Below are positions 1 through 11,006 of a DNA stretch of 64,000 nucleotides, one piece after another. Source of the DNA: Lotus japonicus. Taxonomy: Eukaryota; Streptophyta; Magnoliopsida; Fabales; Fabaceae. A program made the translations under genes and the position numbers. How positions within the stretch are numbered: the stretch's first letter is position 1; each line of letters starts with the position of its first letter. Where the stretch lies: NCBI RefSeq assembly GCF_012489685.1, contig NC_080044.1:73828732-73892731 (forward strand), read 5' to 3'. The notes below the pieces were generated by a model. That model did not search any database, was not told the DNA's origin, and saw only the letters and a list, made by a program, of their open reading frames with translations.

Positions 1-1411
1 ACAGGAGTAAATGCGTTGATGGAGGAAAGAAAGTGAACGGTTGAGAAGTAATTGAGTTTCAGAGTAATTGTGTATTTTGAGTAGGGTTTGGAAAAAGCTG
101 AGTTAATGGGGTGTGTTTTGAAATGGGTCATATTCTTTTTTTTTTTGGGTTGTTTTGGTCACTCTTGGGACCGTTGGGCCCAAATAAAAAAATTAATATG
201 GGTCCATTATAAATAACATGTCAATATGAGTTTTTTTACACACTTTTTTCACTTCCGCACAATTTCTTTATTCAATTTTAAATAGATTATATTATTATAA
301 ATATTAATTAATATTTAAATTTAAAAGTGGAAATATAAAATATAAATATATGAGGTATAGTGGGGTCCATCTAAAAGTAAAATAAGTAACTATGCATTGG
401 AGTGAATTTTGCATGGATTGCTTAAATCCTATGTGGCAGTCTGGACCGACCAGAATAGCATTTAAGCAACCCAACTAGCAACCATGCATTGGAGTTGCTC
501 TTACATAAATAGTAATGTTAGTAGATCCAATGTAAGGCTACAATTGAACCACAAAGAAAAAAGATAGTCATGTTGCCTTTTCATTGAGGGGACACGCTCT
601 TAATCTTTCACATCCATAATCAATGAAACTTCTGCCGCCAGTACTTAGCGCAGTTTATCAGCTGAGATCCCATATGCATCTTCAAAATCTACAGCTTCAC
701 ATTATTGAAGAAATAAATATTCTTGATGCGCTACACCAAAACTTGGTATGTAGCTGCGGTTGTGTTTCCCATTTGCGGCGGTTCAAACAGCCGCTAAAAA
801 AATTCCTGTTGGTTAGGCTACCACCATAGTTTCTGGCGCCGCAAATCCATATGCCGTCGTTTTCAAGCAACCGCCGCAAGAACTGCCGCTTCAACATTGA
901 CCCAAAATTAAGACCTAAACATGCTGATTCAAGTGACTAAGAATTAATTTCTCTTTTTATAAAATGGGGTTGTCTGTTAGTTGGTATACGGATACATTAC
1001 TTGCAACTTGTAATTATAAGATCTGAAACCATATTAAACAAGATTTGTAATTAGAAAATGATATATTAAAATACTAAACAGTAAATTAGCTATTAAATAG
1101 CTATATGAATTTAGTGTGTCGGTGTTTATCCCCTTTCTTTCATTTCAACTTAGAGACAAAAAAGTTATTTTTGCAAATAACACATACATATGCAAATTAA
1201 ACGAGCCTTAACTACGTTGTAAACAAACTAGATATACAAACACAACAATACTCATACGAATTACAAGTTACCATATAATAAAAAGAAAGCGTGCTTATAC
1301 AAAAACTCACGAATTTGTCCAACACTTTTTAGACATACACATTAACGAGAGTTTTAAGGTCATATTCACCGCATTAGTGCATATGTCAAAATAATATCAG
1401 AATAAATTTAC
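1..1411. other. AT-rich intergenic DNA
   Basis: No supportable gene is visible. The short open frames near 620-900 are low-complexity or have no recognisable domain. At about 483-505 the sequence reads like the right end of a MITE (a CATTGGAGTTGCTC-type terminus followed by TTA), matching the termini of the element at 45284-45687, but I cannot find its left partner, so it is either truncated or has a diverged left end. Confidence 0.5.
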
Positions 1412-1458
1412 ATGTTCCCCAATTATTTCCGTAAAGTAAAAACTAAAAAGCGTTGGAT

Positions 1459-1806
1459 CTACCAACACAGAAGCTCCTCCATAGAAGGAGAATCGGACAA
1501 CAATGCATCAAAATCCTTAAAGGAGATCATGTTCTTTAGAACCATGGAAGATACAAGACTATTATTTACACCATCAGCGGGGGTATCTACCACTGATCTG
1601 GCACAACCACCACCTTGTGCAGTTTCTCCTTTATTATCTGAACCTGCAGCTTCCAAGGAAGAGCTTTCATTCCCAACCCAAGTCATGGATGAGTTCTTCC
1701 CCGTTAGGCGCTGAACCACGTCTCTGAAGTTGAGAGCGTCGGTCTCCACGTACCGTGTTTCGATATGCACTATCTTTGGACCTCCACTACGCCATTCACT
1801 TGACAT
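1459..1806 (-). CDS. VQ-motif protein (transcription co-regulator, VQ1/VQ10-like)
   Basis: A 115-residue intronless reading frame. Residues 27-36 read FRDVVQRLTG, a full match to the plant VQ motif FxxhVQxhTG. This is the signature of small nuclear proteins that bind WRKY (mainly group I and IIc) factors and modulate stress and defence transcription. The N-terminal block before the motif (KIVHIETRYVETDALNF, residues 11-27) has the basic/aromatic layout of the VQ1/VQ10 subgroup. The acidic C-terminus (FKDFDALLSDSPSMEELLCW) is also like that subgroup. The length is normal for small plant VQ proteins and most of the family is intronless. The first ATG is used; a minus-strand TATA box lies about 105 bp upstream. 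TTGAC W-box cores occur further upstream on the minus strand (about 2024-2055), compatible with WRKY control, though that is inference. Nothing looks broken. The WRKY partner cannot be told from sequence. Confidence 0.85.
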   Translation of the reverse strand: MSSEWRSGGPKIVHIETRYVETDALNFRDVVQRLTGKNSSMTWVGNESSSLEAAGSDNKGETAQGGGCARSVVDTPADGVNNSLVSSMVLKNMISFKDFDALLSDSPSMEELLCW

Positions 1807-1908
1807 GTTAAAAGGATGTGAAGCTTGGTTTCCTAGTTTTTCTTTCTCTCTAATGGGTTTGCTTCAGATTGCGGTGAGTGTGTGAAAATGTGCATGTGGA
1901 TGTGGGTG

Positions 1909-1915
1909 TTTTATA
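1909..1915 (-). promoter_or_regulatory. TATA box of the VQ gene
   Basis: The minus strand reads TATAAAA about 105 bp before the start codon at 1806, leaving room for a 5' leader of about 70-80 nt. No other TATA-like motif lies closer to the start. Confidence 0.6.
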
Positions 1916-2185
1916 GGTGTGATTGGCATGAGGCCAGCAATGCGAGCTACGTGGAGCTCTGGACTTAGGCAGTCTTAAGAGACTGAAAAGGTCGTCATTG
2001 GAAGACTACTATTGTCCTTGTCCAAGTCAATTAAAAGCACGCAACTTGGGATATGGTCAACTTGATTTTTGTTTGTAATGAGAAATTACAAGTTGCACAC
2101 TTGAAAATTAAATGAAATTCACAAGCTGATGCATGATGAACAATTTGTAGCAATCATTGTTATGACATGGCTGGGACTCACCCAT

Positions 2186-2675
2186 CAGGGCCGTGTACAG
2201 ACTTTTCGGAGCCTAAGGGGAAAAATGTGAAAGGGGCATTTTTCTTATAACAATTTTAAAGATACTCAATATATTATATAAAATATAAATTTATTTATTA
2301 ATCTTCTAATTTTTTTAGCTGTAAAATCATTTGTTCTATTATGTTTTCACCATTGTCAATATTATTTAAAGGTGGTTGTTCTACACCATTTTCCTCGTTG
2401 GTTAGGGAATTGAGATAGATTAATAGGGATTTACTTTTTTTTTTGATAAATAAAATACTTTAAATAACATTAATTATGATATTGATTAATTTTGAAAAAA
2501 ATGATTTTGATTGACTAATTTTGAGGGAAGAGAGAGATTCTAAATTATTTTACTTTGATTAGTTAAAATTTGTTAATAGTTACTACTAATGAAAAACTTT
2601 TGGGGCCTGAGAAAATTTTGTTTTTTTGTGGGGCCTTAGGCTGGTGCCTAATTTTCTTAACATACCACACGGCCC
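2186..2675. mobile_element. hAT-like non-autonomous element with 8-bp TSD
   Basis: The element is flanked by a perfect 8-bp direct repeat TCACCCAT (2178-2185 and 2676-2683). The ends are inverted (CAGGGCCGTGT at the left, ACACGGCCC at the right). An 8-bp TSD and a CAGGG-type terminus are standard for hAT elements. The interior is AT-rich with no transposase frame. The right end lacks the last two bases expected from the left end. Confidence 0.75.
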
Positions 2676-3041
2676 TCACCCATTTCGTATCTACTTGACT
2701 TGTTGAGATCCAATTCGTTCTGGTGGATAAAGCTTGAAATATGCTAGGTTAGACTGAGTTTTGTTTATAATTAAATGGCTCTGACATACTTAATACATTG
2801 GTAGACATAAGGTTTGTCAGACATATATTAGTTCCTGTACTTCTATAGTCTTCTTGAGAGCAATGATCAAATGAAATTGAAGAAAAACTTGTTGTAGTGA
2901 GAACAATGTTTAATGGCTTTAAAGCAAAAAACTGGTTCATGAATCATAAATGATTTCATGACGAATGAAGGTCAAGTGGACTACACATGTCTTTTTGGTA
3001 CAATGATTGTCAAGGTTTGTATTCCGCTCTAAATACATTTA

Positions 3042-4506
3042 GGGTTCGTTTGGTAGTCAAAATATGATATAATATGTGAATAAGATAACAACAAGATATG
3101 ATAAGACTAGGATAGACTCTTATCCTATCCTATGTTTGAGGTGTACATGATAAAGACATGATCATGGTAGTCAGTATCGTGCGTATCGCACAATACGTAT
3201 CCCGATACGATACGAAAATCAACCAAACGATACGTATCCCATGTACGTATCTTTTTGTGTTCGTATCGTGACCTGTATCGCACATATCGCATGAGTATCG
3301 CACGATACGTATCCTGATACAATACAAAAACAGTTTTTCAAATGCCGTTTCATCTGACTCTCCTAGAAATTAGGGAGTGGGAATTTAATTTCATTAAAAA
3401 TTAGTAAATTTCCCTAAAAAGTGATGTTTTCTTTGATTCTTTCACCCTTTCACGTTCAACTTCAGCATCCCTTTAATGGCTTGGAATTAGGGAGTGGGCA
3501 TTTAATTTCATCTCTTTGATGTTTAGTACTTTAGTTTGGCTTATGGCTTGGAATTAGGTTGAACTTGAACTTTGTGAGACTATTTTTCTACTTATGACTT
3601 GGATCTTTGATTATTTTGAACTATATTTAGATGATATATTAGTATATTATTTAATTTATGACTTAATTTTTTTTGTGTCCGTATCTTACGATACACGTTA
3701 CGATACGATACGCGACACGGAATTAGGGTCTAGCGATACACGATACGTATCTCGATTTGACTACCTTGGACATGATATGATAAGAAAAAATGTATCAAAT
3801 TTATATTTGAATAAAAAATACATTTAAAAATTGGTCATTCTATTAAATTTAAATGTTAACTAAATTAAGAATATTATTATTTCAAAAGTACTTTGTATTT
3901 AAATTATAAACTATTATATAAGTAGATAAATAATTTTAAATAATAGGAGATGAAAATAGAAAGTTTGTCTAGTACTATTAAAAAATCAATATTTGTAACC
4001 AATTGGTTTTCACTTTTTTTTGGTTTTCACAATTGGTTTTCACTTAATTGTGACATGTGATAAATAAGAAAAATTAACTAAATTAAAAATATTATTATTT
4101 TAAAAGTAATTTATATTTAAATTATTATATAAGTAGATAAATAATTTTTAAATAATAGAAGATGAAAGTAAATTAGTCTATTACTATTAATAAATTAATA
4201 TTTATAAGTGAGTGGTTTATTTTACTATTTATGAATAATAATTTTATTTATTTATTATTTTAGTTAAATTAATATTTTTATATTTATTAATTAATATTAT
4301 TATAAATTAATTTGGAGTTAGGATCCTGAAAGAAAATATATAACTGGTATCCTAGCTCCTCCTTAGGATAACTTTTACATATGATGGACATGATAGGAGA
4401 CAGAATAATGTTATCATATCCTGCTGACGCAACAAATAACAGATAACAACAGAATAAGATTATTATCCTATCATATCTTATCCTGTCCTGACCACCATAC
4501 GGACCT
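3042..4506. mobile_element. Tourist-like (PIF/Harbinger-type) element, interrupted
   Basis: The left end GGGTTCGTTTGGTAGTCA and right end TGACCACCATACGGACC are imperfect inverted repeats. The 3-bp sequence TTA occurs on both sides (3039-3041 and 4507-4509), the TSD of PIF/Harbinger elements. Subterminal ATGATAAGATAGGATA-like repeats occur at both ends. A second element (3163-3768) sits inside it. No transposase frame is visible. Confidence 0.6.
3163..3768. mobile_element. CGATACG-rich foldback element, copy 1, with 8-bp TSD
   Basis: The ends are CATGGTAGTCAGTATCG at the left and, read inward from the right on the other strand, CAAGGTAGTCAAATCG. The flanks are an identical 8-bp repeat GACATGAT (3155-3162 and 3769-3776). 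Both termini are packed with CGATACG/CGTATCG units for about 100-170 bp, while the centre is plain AT-rich DNA. It has no open reading frame. Its closest relative in the window is 10075-10663. The 8-bp TSD and CA...TG ends suggest a hAT-related non-autonomous element. Confidence 0.7.
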
Positions 4507-4509
4507 TTA

Positions 4510-5911
4510 AAATAGTTTTGAGAAGTGTTTTTCTTATTGTCAATTTGTCATAGACTATTTTATTAAGTTTTTCAATTCATCAAATATTTAAATGATACAA
4601 TTATTAACTTTTTTTACAAATTAAATTAGTTCATCCGCACACTATTCATAAGTTTCATATTTTACAAATCATATCAATCCCAACAAGCTCCAAACAAGCT
4701 ATGCTATCAACATGCATCACTTAAAAGCTTAGAGAGAACTTACTGGAAAACTGGCGACGCTCGGCGGTGGGATGGGGATGCAGAGCGACAGCGTGGGGGT
4801 AGAGGCGGTGGAGGCATGGGGGCGTGGATCTTGGGGATGTGAGGCTACAAGGTTTGGACAGGAGAGGCGTAGATTTGCAGGCGCGAGCCTTCTCACCTGC
4901 GTGCTAATGAGCATATGCACTGCTAGAGGTGGCGGGGGGTGGTTGATCACTAATGTGCTTCCCATGTTTTAAAACATGATTGTTGCACTTTATATTCAAA
5001 ACCACATGCTTTCAAGTGTATTTGTAAAATGCAAGTGAGAAAGAGAGGGGGGGGGGGGGGGGGGGGGGAATACAAAGAGAAAAACTGGTAAAATGTGGAG
5101 ATTGGCGTGTTGAAGAGAATGCACGATTATGTTGTCTAAAGGACATTGATTGATTTGTTTCCGAGTACATAAGCTTAACATATATCTACTAGTGTAGGTT
5201 AGCCTAATAGTATCATAGTATCACCAACTAACAAACTAACTAAAACAAAGAAAGTAACTGGCTGTAACAGGGATCAAGAGACCGTGGTTACATGGCAGTT
5301 AAAATATAACTGCTTCGTTACATTAACAATACAGTAATTAATTCTATGCCATGTCCCTCATTGTATTTACTGTTAGGATATTTTTGGGTATTCAATTTTG
5401 CAGATATCACTGCAACTTGCAAAAGGAAGATGGAAGATGTTTGATACACTTGTATGCAAATACTAGGTAATTAACCATTGATCGTGACCGCAAAAGAAAA
5501 ACTTATTGGAGGTCATAATCCTTTCATTCTTGATAAGGTTTTAATCAATAATCCAGAGATATCTTTTGCAATTTCCCCTTTCCTTAATTTTTTTCTTCTG
5601 TTTTAAGGGTTTTACTATGCTTATGGATGGGAGTCGAAATGAATACCTTCAGACAATATACTATTATACTTGCCCTTTTCAAGGGTCAATGCTCTTGAGT
5701 CACTGAGGCAGGCCCTTAGTTCATACATCCGGAAAACTGGGCAGGGTATTGTCATGGACGAGGAGAAAGATAAAGCTATGGTTCATCCCCTCCAGAATTC
5801 AAAGCTTTTCTTTACACATAGAGGAAAACATTTTCAAGAAAGCTTTTATGCTTTGTTTGTTAGAAGAGAGATAGGAGAGAGAGAGATGCAAGGGAGAGAG
5901 ATAGGAGAGAG
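4510..5911. other. Intergenic DNA with a 22-nt poly-G run
   Basis: No gene can be supported. A homopolymer of 22 G lies at 5047-5068 after a short GA stretch. GA-rich DNA leads into the MITE at 5915. The short frames at 4729-4972 have biased composition and no recognisable domain. Confidence 0.5.
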
Positions 5912-5914
5912 TTA

Positions 5915-6295
5915 CCCTGTTTGGTAGGAGAGAGGAGGGAGGGAGGAGGGGCTGCAGAGGTGGGGCCCACCCATTTTTTGGGTCTCTCCAATTTGAGGAG
6001 AAAAGGAACAGTGATCGTGGGCTGTATTTTTTTATTTTTTTTTCTACTTTTTGCTCACTTTAGTGGCGGTTTATAACCGCCACTATGTTACTTTTTTTCA
6101 AAAAAATATTATTTTAATTAAAAGTTAATCTTTTCTCTCTCTTCCACCTCATTATTTCTCATCTCTCTCTCATTTATCTCTATCATACCAAACAACCTCT
6201 TAAATCCACTCTATTTCTCACCTATTTCTCTCTACTCAATCTCTCTCTTATCTACTCTCTCTTCTCTATCTCTCTCTACCCTACCAAACATAGTG
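5915..6295. mobile_element. Tourist-like MITE, TSD TTA
   Basis: The left end CCCTGTTTGGTAGGAGAGAG and right end (read inward) CACTATGTTTGGTAGGGTAG form an imperfect terminal inverted repeat flanked by TTA on both sides (5912-5914, 6296-6298). The subterminal regions are GA-rich at the left and TC-rich at the right, so the whole element can fold back. An internal hairpin, GTGGCGGTTTATAACCGCCAC, sits near 6063-6083. Confidence 0.65.
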
Positions 6296-6298
6296 TTA

Positions 6299-6923
6299 GT
6301 AATACAATTAAGGTAAATGCTACCATACCATAATTGTATCATACATGAGTGATGTGGACCAATAGGAGTTGCTTTGACGGTAAACTTTGACTTTTTTATT
6401 TTATTTTAAAAAAAAATAACGAAAAACAAAAAAAAAAGATTTGTATTAATTATATTATGGTCCTAACATTTTTGTAATTTCATTAAGCGGTAACCCAATT
6501 TCATGAAACTTCTTTTTTGTGCGTTTTAGAGTTTTCACATTCAGGAAAAGAAATTAAGTTTCATCTTAACCCAGAAATTCATCTTCATCTTCTTCATTAG
6601 CATCTCCCTCACCAAAATCAAAAACCACTTCATCTTCCACAATCCAGATTTGGAAAAAAAATCCACAAGCCTTCCCTACCATATCAAATCCCCATTCCCT
6701 CAAGAGGATCGATTCAGCTTCAAGGATCTCCTACTCATCATCTGCTTCTCCTTTATTCCCTCATTAACGAGGATTCTTCTTCTTCTGCAAATCCCCCACG
6801 ACTTTCTCATCCACTCACTCCAACACACACAACTAAACACCACGCTCAATTTTCTCCATTTATAACCCTCTTGCTGTAGTATCTTCCATTTAGATCTATT
6901 AAAAAGTTAATGACTTAGATTTT
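6299..6923. other. Intergenic DNA
   Basis: AT-rich, with CTTCATC-type pyrimidine runs near 6570-6640. No convincing gene; the small open frame at 6650-6865 has no domain I recognise. Confidence 0.45.
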
Positions 6924-6932
6924 AAATGACTT

Positions 6933-8689
6933 GGCTTAATTGCAGTTTTAGTCCCTCATCTAACACGATTGTGCAAAAGTGGTCCTAGATGTTTAAAACG
7001 AGCGGTCAATGTCCCTAATGTTTGTGCTGTGAGCGATTTAAGTCCTTCCATCCACTTTTGTTAGTTGACTAACGGAATTGATGACATGTAATTCATTAAT
7101 TGAAGTGGAATGTTGTGTCACACAGCCAAATAGATAAATAATTATTAAAATTCTTTTTTCCCAAATTATAAACCTCATCTTCAACCTTCATCTTCCATCT
7201 TCTTTAACCAGAAAATCATCTTCAACCTTCATTTTTCACCTTAAACCAAAGGCACAAAACAAAACTTAATCTAAAATCAAAACCAAACCACTCTTGCACC
7301 TTTGAAAAAACTGTTATATTCTCTTCCTCAGATCTGGAATTAGACCCCCCACCCCAACACCCCAACACCACCACCCCCAAACCCCAACACCGCGCCACCA
7401 CTATTTAACCGGACGCACCACCTCTGTCCCCTGTCTCACCAATCCCTCTAATAAAACCATTTTGGGTGAGGGGGAAGAACCCAACCCCAATAACGGTAGC
7501 AACATCAACAGCAAGAACAGATAGAGTGATGGAGTCGCAGATCCATGGGCTGGAGTGGAAGAACTCGTCCTTGGACGAGAGGACAACGTCTTCACGAAGT
7601 CGACGGTGGAGAATAATGGAGTCCCAGATCCGTTTGGGTGGGTATGAGAGGAGGAAGACGACGGCTATGGCGAGTATGTGAAGGATCGGTGGGTACAATT
7701 AATTTTATGGGTTTGCGTTTGATTTCTGGAAGGAGAGGGGGTTGGGTGAAGGGTTTTGTGGGTCTCAATCTGGTTTTGTGGGTTTCTTTCTCCCTGCTTT
7801 AGAGATTTAGAGATTTGGGATTTCCTCAGCTTCACTCGCATCTGCTTCCCGCATCTATCGATTTGGATTTCTGGAAATACAATTTTTTTGAATGTGTGAT
7901 GCTTGGATGTTGGTGATGATTTACTTTGCAGTTCTGATTCTGAACGATGAACAAACAGGTTTATGGGTCTGAACGAACAAGTTTCTGGGATCTGAGTTGG
8001 TTTTTGGGGGGTTTGGACTTTGGATCGATGGGGTTCTGCAGGAACAAGGATTCTGCATTCTGGTATTGTCTGGGTCTATATGGATTTCTGGTTTTTTTTT
8101 CCTTTGTCTTCACACGATGTGTTTATGGGTTTCTGGTTTTCCCTTAGTTTTTATTTGATAATTCCTAACATATATTTAAGCAAATTGTAGCAAGCCTTGT
8201 CTCCTTCAGATTAGCGGTTTCTTATTTCTAATATTTTCACATTTTAATGTATCTTGTATGATTGGAAAGCCATGGAGAATGAAGGATACTCATGGACTCA
8301 TGGTATACGGCGTGTCGCATAAATTCTGGGTCTGTTTGGATTTTTTTAGTGTTTTTGGGTTTTATTTTTCTTTTATGAAGATGGAGATGAAGATGATGAG
8401 TATGAGAATGAGGATGAAGGTGAAGAAGATTCAAAGAGAGTTGATTTGCTGGGATGGGGAAGAAGTTAAAAAAAATTAATTTTTAATTTTTTTAAATAAT
8501 TATTTATCTACGTGGCAGAATGACACAACATGCCATGACAGTAATTCCGTTAGTCAACTAACAGAAGTGGACGGAAGGACTTAATTCACTCATAGCACAA
8601 ACATTGGGGACATTGACCACTCGTTTTAAACATCTGAGACCACTTTTGCACAATCGTGTTAGATGAGGGACTAAAACTGCAATTAAGCC
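6933..8689. mobile_element. Non-autonomous Mutator-like element with about 210-bp TIRs
   Basis: A perfect 9-bp TSD AAATGACTT flanks the element (6924-6932 and 8690-8698). It starts GGCTTAATTGCAGTTTTAGT and ends with the inverted copy. The inverted repeats run on for roughly 210 bp at each side (about 6933-7145 and 8478-8689) with a few mismatches. Long TIRs and a 9-bp TSD define Mutator-like elements. The 1.3-kb interior has no transposase. It contains pyrimidine-rich then G/T-rich DNA with short open frames (for example 7405-7698 minus, 7947-8147 plus) that I cannot assign. It could be gene-derived cargo (Pack-MULE style), but I see no proof. Confidence 0.85.
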
Positions 8690-8744
8690 AAATGACTTCC
8701 TTTTATTGTTTGGTAAAAGAAATCTTAACAAAAGGTTCAATAAA

Positions 8745-9385
8745 GAAAACCAGAAGGAAGAAGTCCTTTAACTAAAACAGAAAACAACAGAGACAATAAC
8801 ACAAACACCTTGTGTGCAGAATCATCATCCAATTCACAGTCAAAATCACAGCCAAACCACAACCACAACCGCTGAAACTCACTCACAAGTGCAGCGTGTG
8901 CAACAAAGCCTTCCCACCTTACCAAGCACTCGACGACCACAAAGCCAGCCACTGCAAATCCTCATCGGAAACTCATCCCCGCCACCGCCGTTAACGACAA
9001 CGTCTCGACCTCCACTGTCACGGTCATCAGTAACAGCAGAAAGATGCACAAATGTTCAATCTGTCACAAGAGCTTCCCTACTGGCCAGGCCCTCGGCGGT
9101 CGCAAGCGATGCCACTACGAAACGACAAGAGCTACAACAATAACCACAACAGCGTCAACGCTGCCAATACCGACATCGCTATGACTACTACCGAGGGCGG
9201 CAACGCCTCCTCCTCGGCTCATAGCCTTTGCAGATTTGACCTAAACCTCCCGCGCCGCTGACGGAATTCAGTGTTTTGGGGAAGGAGGAGGAGAAGATTT
9301 ATTCTCAATTAATACATTAGATGAGGACTACTTTGTAAATAATAAAATTAATAATAATAGAAAAACAAAAACAAAAAGTGCTTAA
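8745..9385 (+). pseudogene. C2H2 zinc-finger repressor pseudogene (ZAT10/SCOF-1-like)
   Basis: Relic of a two-finger plant C2H2 repressor. Finger 1 (from about 8884) reads [20 protein letters not shown]; the diagnostic QALGGH has become QALDDH. Finger 2 (from about 9044, shifted one frame) reads [20 protein letters not shown]; the zinc-ligand His of QALGGH is now Arg. An EAR repression motif, FDLNLP, follows at about 9235-9252 in a third frame, and the acidic C-terminal tail continues to a stop near 9385 after another shift. At least three frameshifts separate conserved blocks. The normal N-terminal part (nuclear signal and L-box of this family) is missing upstream. The Mutator-like element ends only about 50 bp before the first remaining zinc-finger sequence. 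The original family acts in cold, drought and salt responses. It cannot make a functional protein here. Confidence 0.8.
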
Positions 9386-9670
9386 TTAATTACATTCTGG
9401 ATTTATTTAATTGGTACACATCATCTTATGTATCATACCCCAACTAAGTATTGTGGTATCGTAGCAAGCACCTACAATTAAAGATGCATTTGAACATCTT
9501 ATCCAGCTTTGTTAGGTACTATGTGTTTCTGTGTTGTCATTTGCAGCTTTTGTGTTTGTAGTTTCGATGCTAATATAACAAATGCCTCGAGATAGAAAAC
9601 ATCAAATTACAAGTTTTGGCTCAATTCATGTGGCAAGTTATCTTTGGTGGTAGTTTTTCCTAGTTCTTTA

Positions 9671-9929
9671 GGGCTTGTTTGTTTCCTGTTTCCAAAACAG
9701 GTTAAAAACTAAAAAGTTGTTTGGTATGACCAATTTTCAAAAACTGTTTTTGAAACAGTTCTTATTTCAGTTTTTAAAACTAAAAAACCAAAACAGCTAA
9801 AAAATGTTTTCAGTTTCTGTTGGAAAACATGTCATTCAACCTGTTTTCTTCTTCTGAAAACTGTTTTTAAAAATTGTTTCTGAAAATTGTTTTAAAAACT
9901 GAAAACAAAAACTGCAACCAAACAGGCCC
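9671..9929. mobile_element. Tourist-like MITE, TSD TTA
   Basis: Ends GGGCTTGTTTGTTTCCTG (left) and, read inward from the right, GGGCCTGTTTGGTTGCAG. TTA occurs on both sides (9668-9670 and 9930-9932). The 259-bp body is built of AAAACTG/CAGTTTT-type units and is strongly self-complementary, as usual for PIF/Harbinger MITEs. Confidence 0.8.
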
Positions 9930-10074
9930 TTAGTATGTTATCTCATTTACCATTTGTTATCCTAGAGCAAATGACTTGAAGCAAAAGATTCACTCATTAA
10001 GAAAATTAAAATCCTTGTATAGAGAGGGCTTCCTATTAGAACTTAACGGCACTATGAAATAACACTATAGCGAT

Positions 10075-10663
10075 CATGATAGTAAGTATTGTACGATACG
10101 CCGATACGATACGTTTTTTTAGCCTAATGATACGTATCGTACCTATGTATCGAATTGTCCCTGTATCGGCTGTATCGTATCAGATATCGTTGTATCGTGA
10201 TACGAAGATGTATCGCACCAATTCACATATTTGTTATTTTAGCCTTTTTTTGCGTTTTTTTTTTTTAAATCTGGGACTAAGTGGGTCAACCCAACTGACC
10301 CAATCAATTTAGGGATTGAAATCGCCCTAAAACCCCCAATTTCAACGCATCTTCTATCAGAATCAAAACCAACAGGTTCAACTTCAAGTCTTCAAGGCCG
10401 TTCACCTCTGTTATTAAGTTGTATGATCAAAGCATAGTTTAGCAAGTATGGAAGTGCTTTGCATTTGTCATGTTATTGATGATTTTGAAGGAGATGAAGA
10501 CTTGCATTTTGTCATCCTTTGATTAAATATATTATATATATCATACATTTTTCAATTATAACTTATTTTTGTGTGTGTCTGTATCGTACGATACATAATA
10601 CGATACACAAGACAAAAAATAGGTCTTTCGATACACGATACGATACGCGATTCAACTACCGTG
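10075..10663. mobile_element. CGATACG-rich foldback element, copy 2, with 8-bp TSD
   Basis: Flanked by a perfect 8-bp TSD ATAGCGAT (10067-10074 and 10664-10671). Left end CATGATAGTAAGTATTG and right end (read inward) CACGGTAGTTGAATCG match those of the copy at 3163-3768. Clusters of CGATACG/TATCGTA units fill both ends and the centre is unrelated AT-rich DNA. No open frame is credible. Confidence 0.75.
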
Positions 10664-11006
10664 ATAGCGATTGCTTGAACATTTGGTATATATCTAATGC
10701 TAGAAAAGTTTTTAATTGATTATTTGGATCCTGTTAATGTTGCTTTTGCGTTTCCAGCTGAATAGTTTTTTGGCTTAGTGATAGAGTCTCTTAAACAAGT
10801 GGTTAAAGTTGAAGTTTCATTTTGGTCCTTCTGAATTTTGTTATTCAATGGGGATTTTTAGTATGATTTTTAGTATGGCGTGACTTGCAATCAACTCACT
10901 GTTATGCTGATTTTGCATGACAGAATCAACCTGCAGAGTTGGTTGCCAAGTTTTTGGATGAATAGCTACGTGCAAGTAACAAGCGCACTTCTGAAAAGCT
11001 CTGATG

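Noticed and set aside
3125..3827. Tyr/Arg/Asp-rich ORFs
   Set aside because: Translations of CGATACG repeats.
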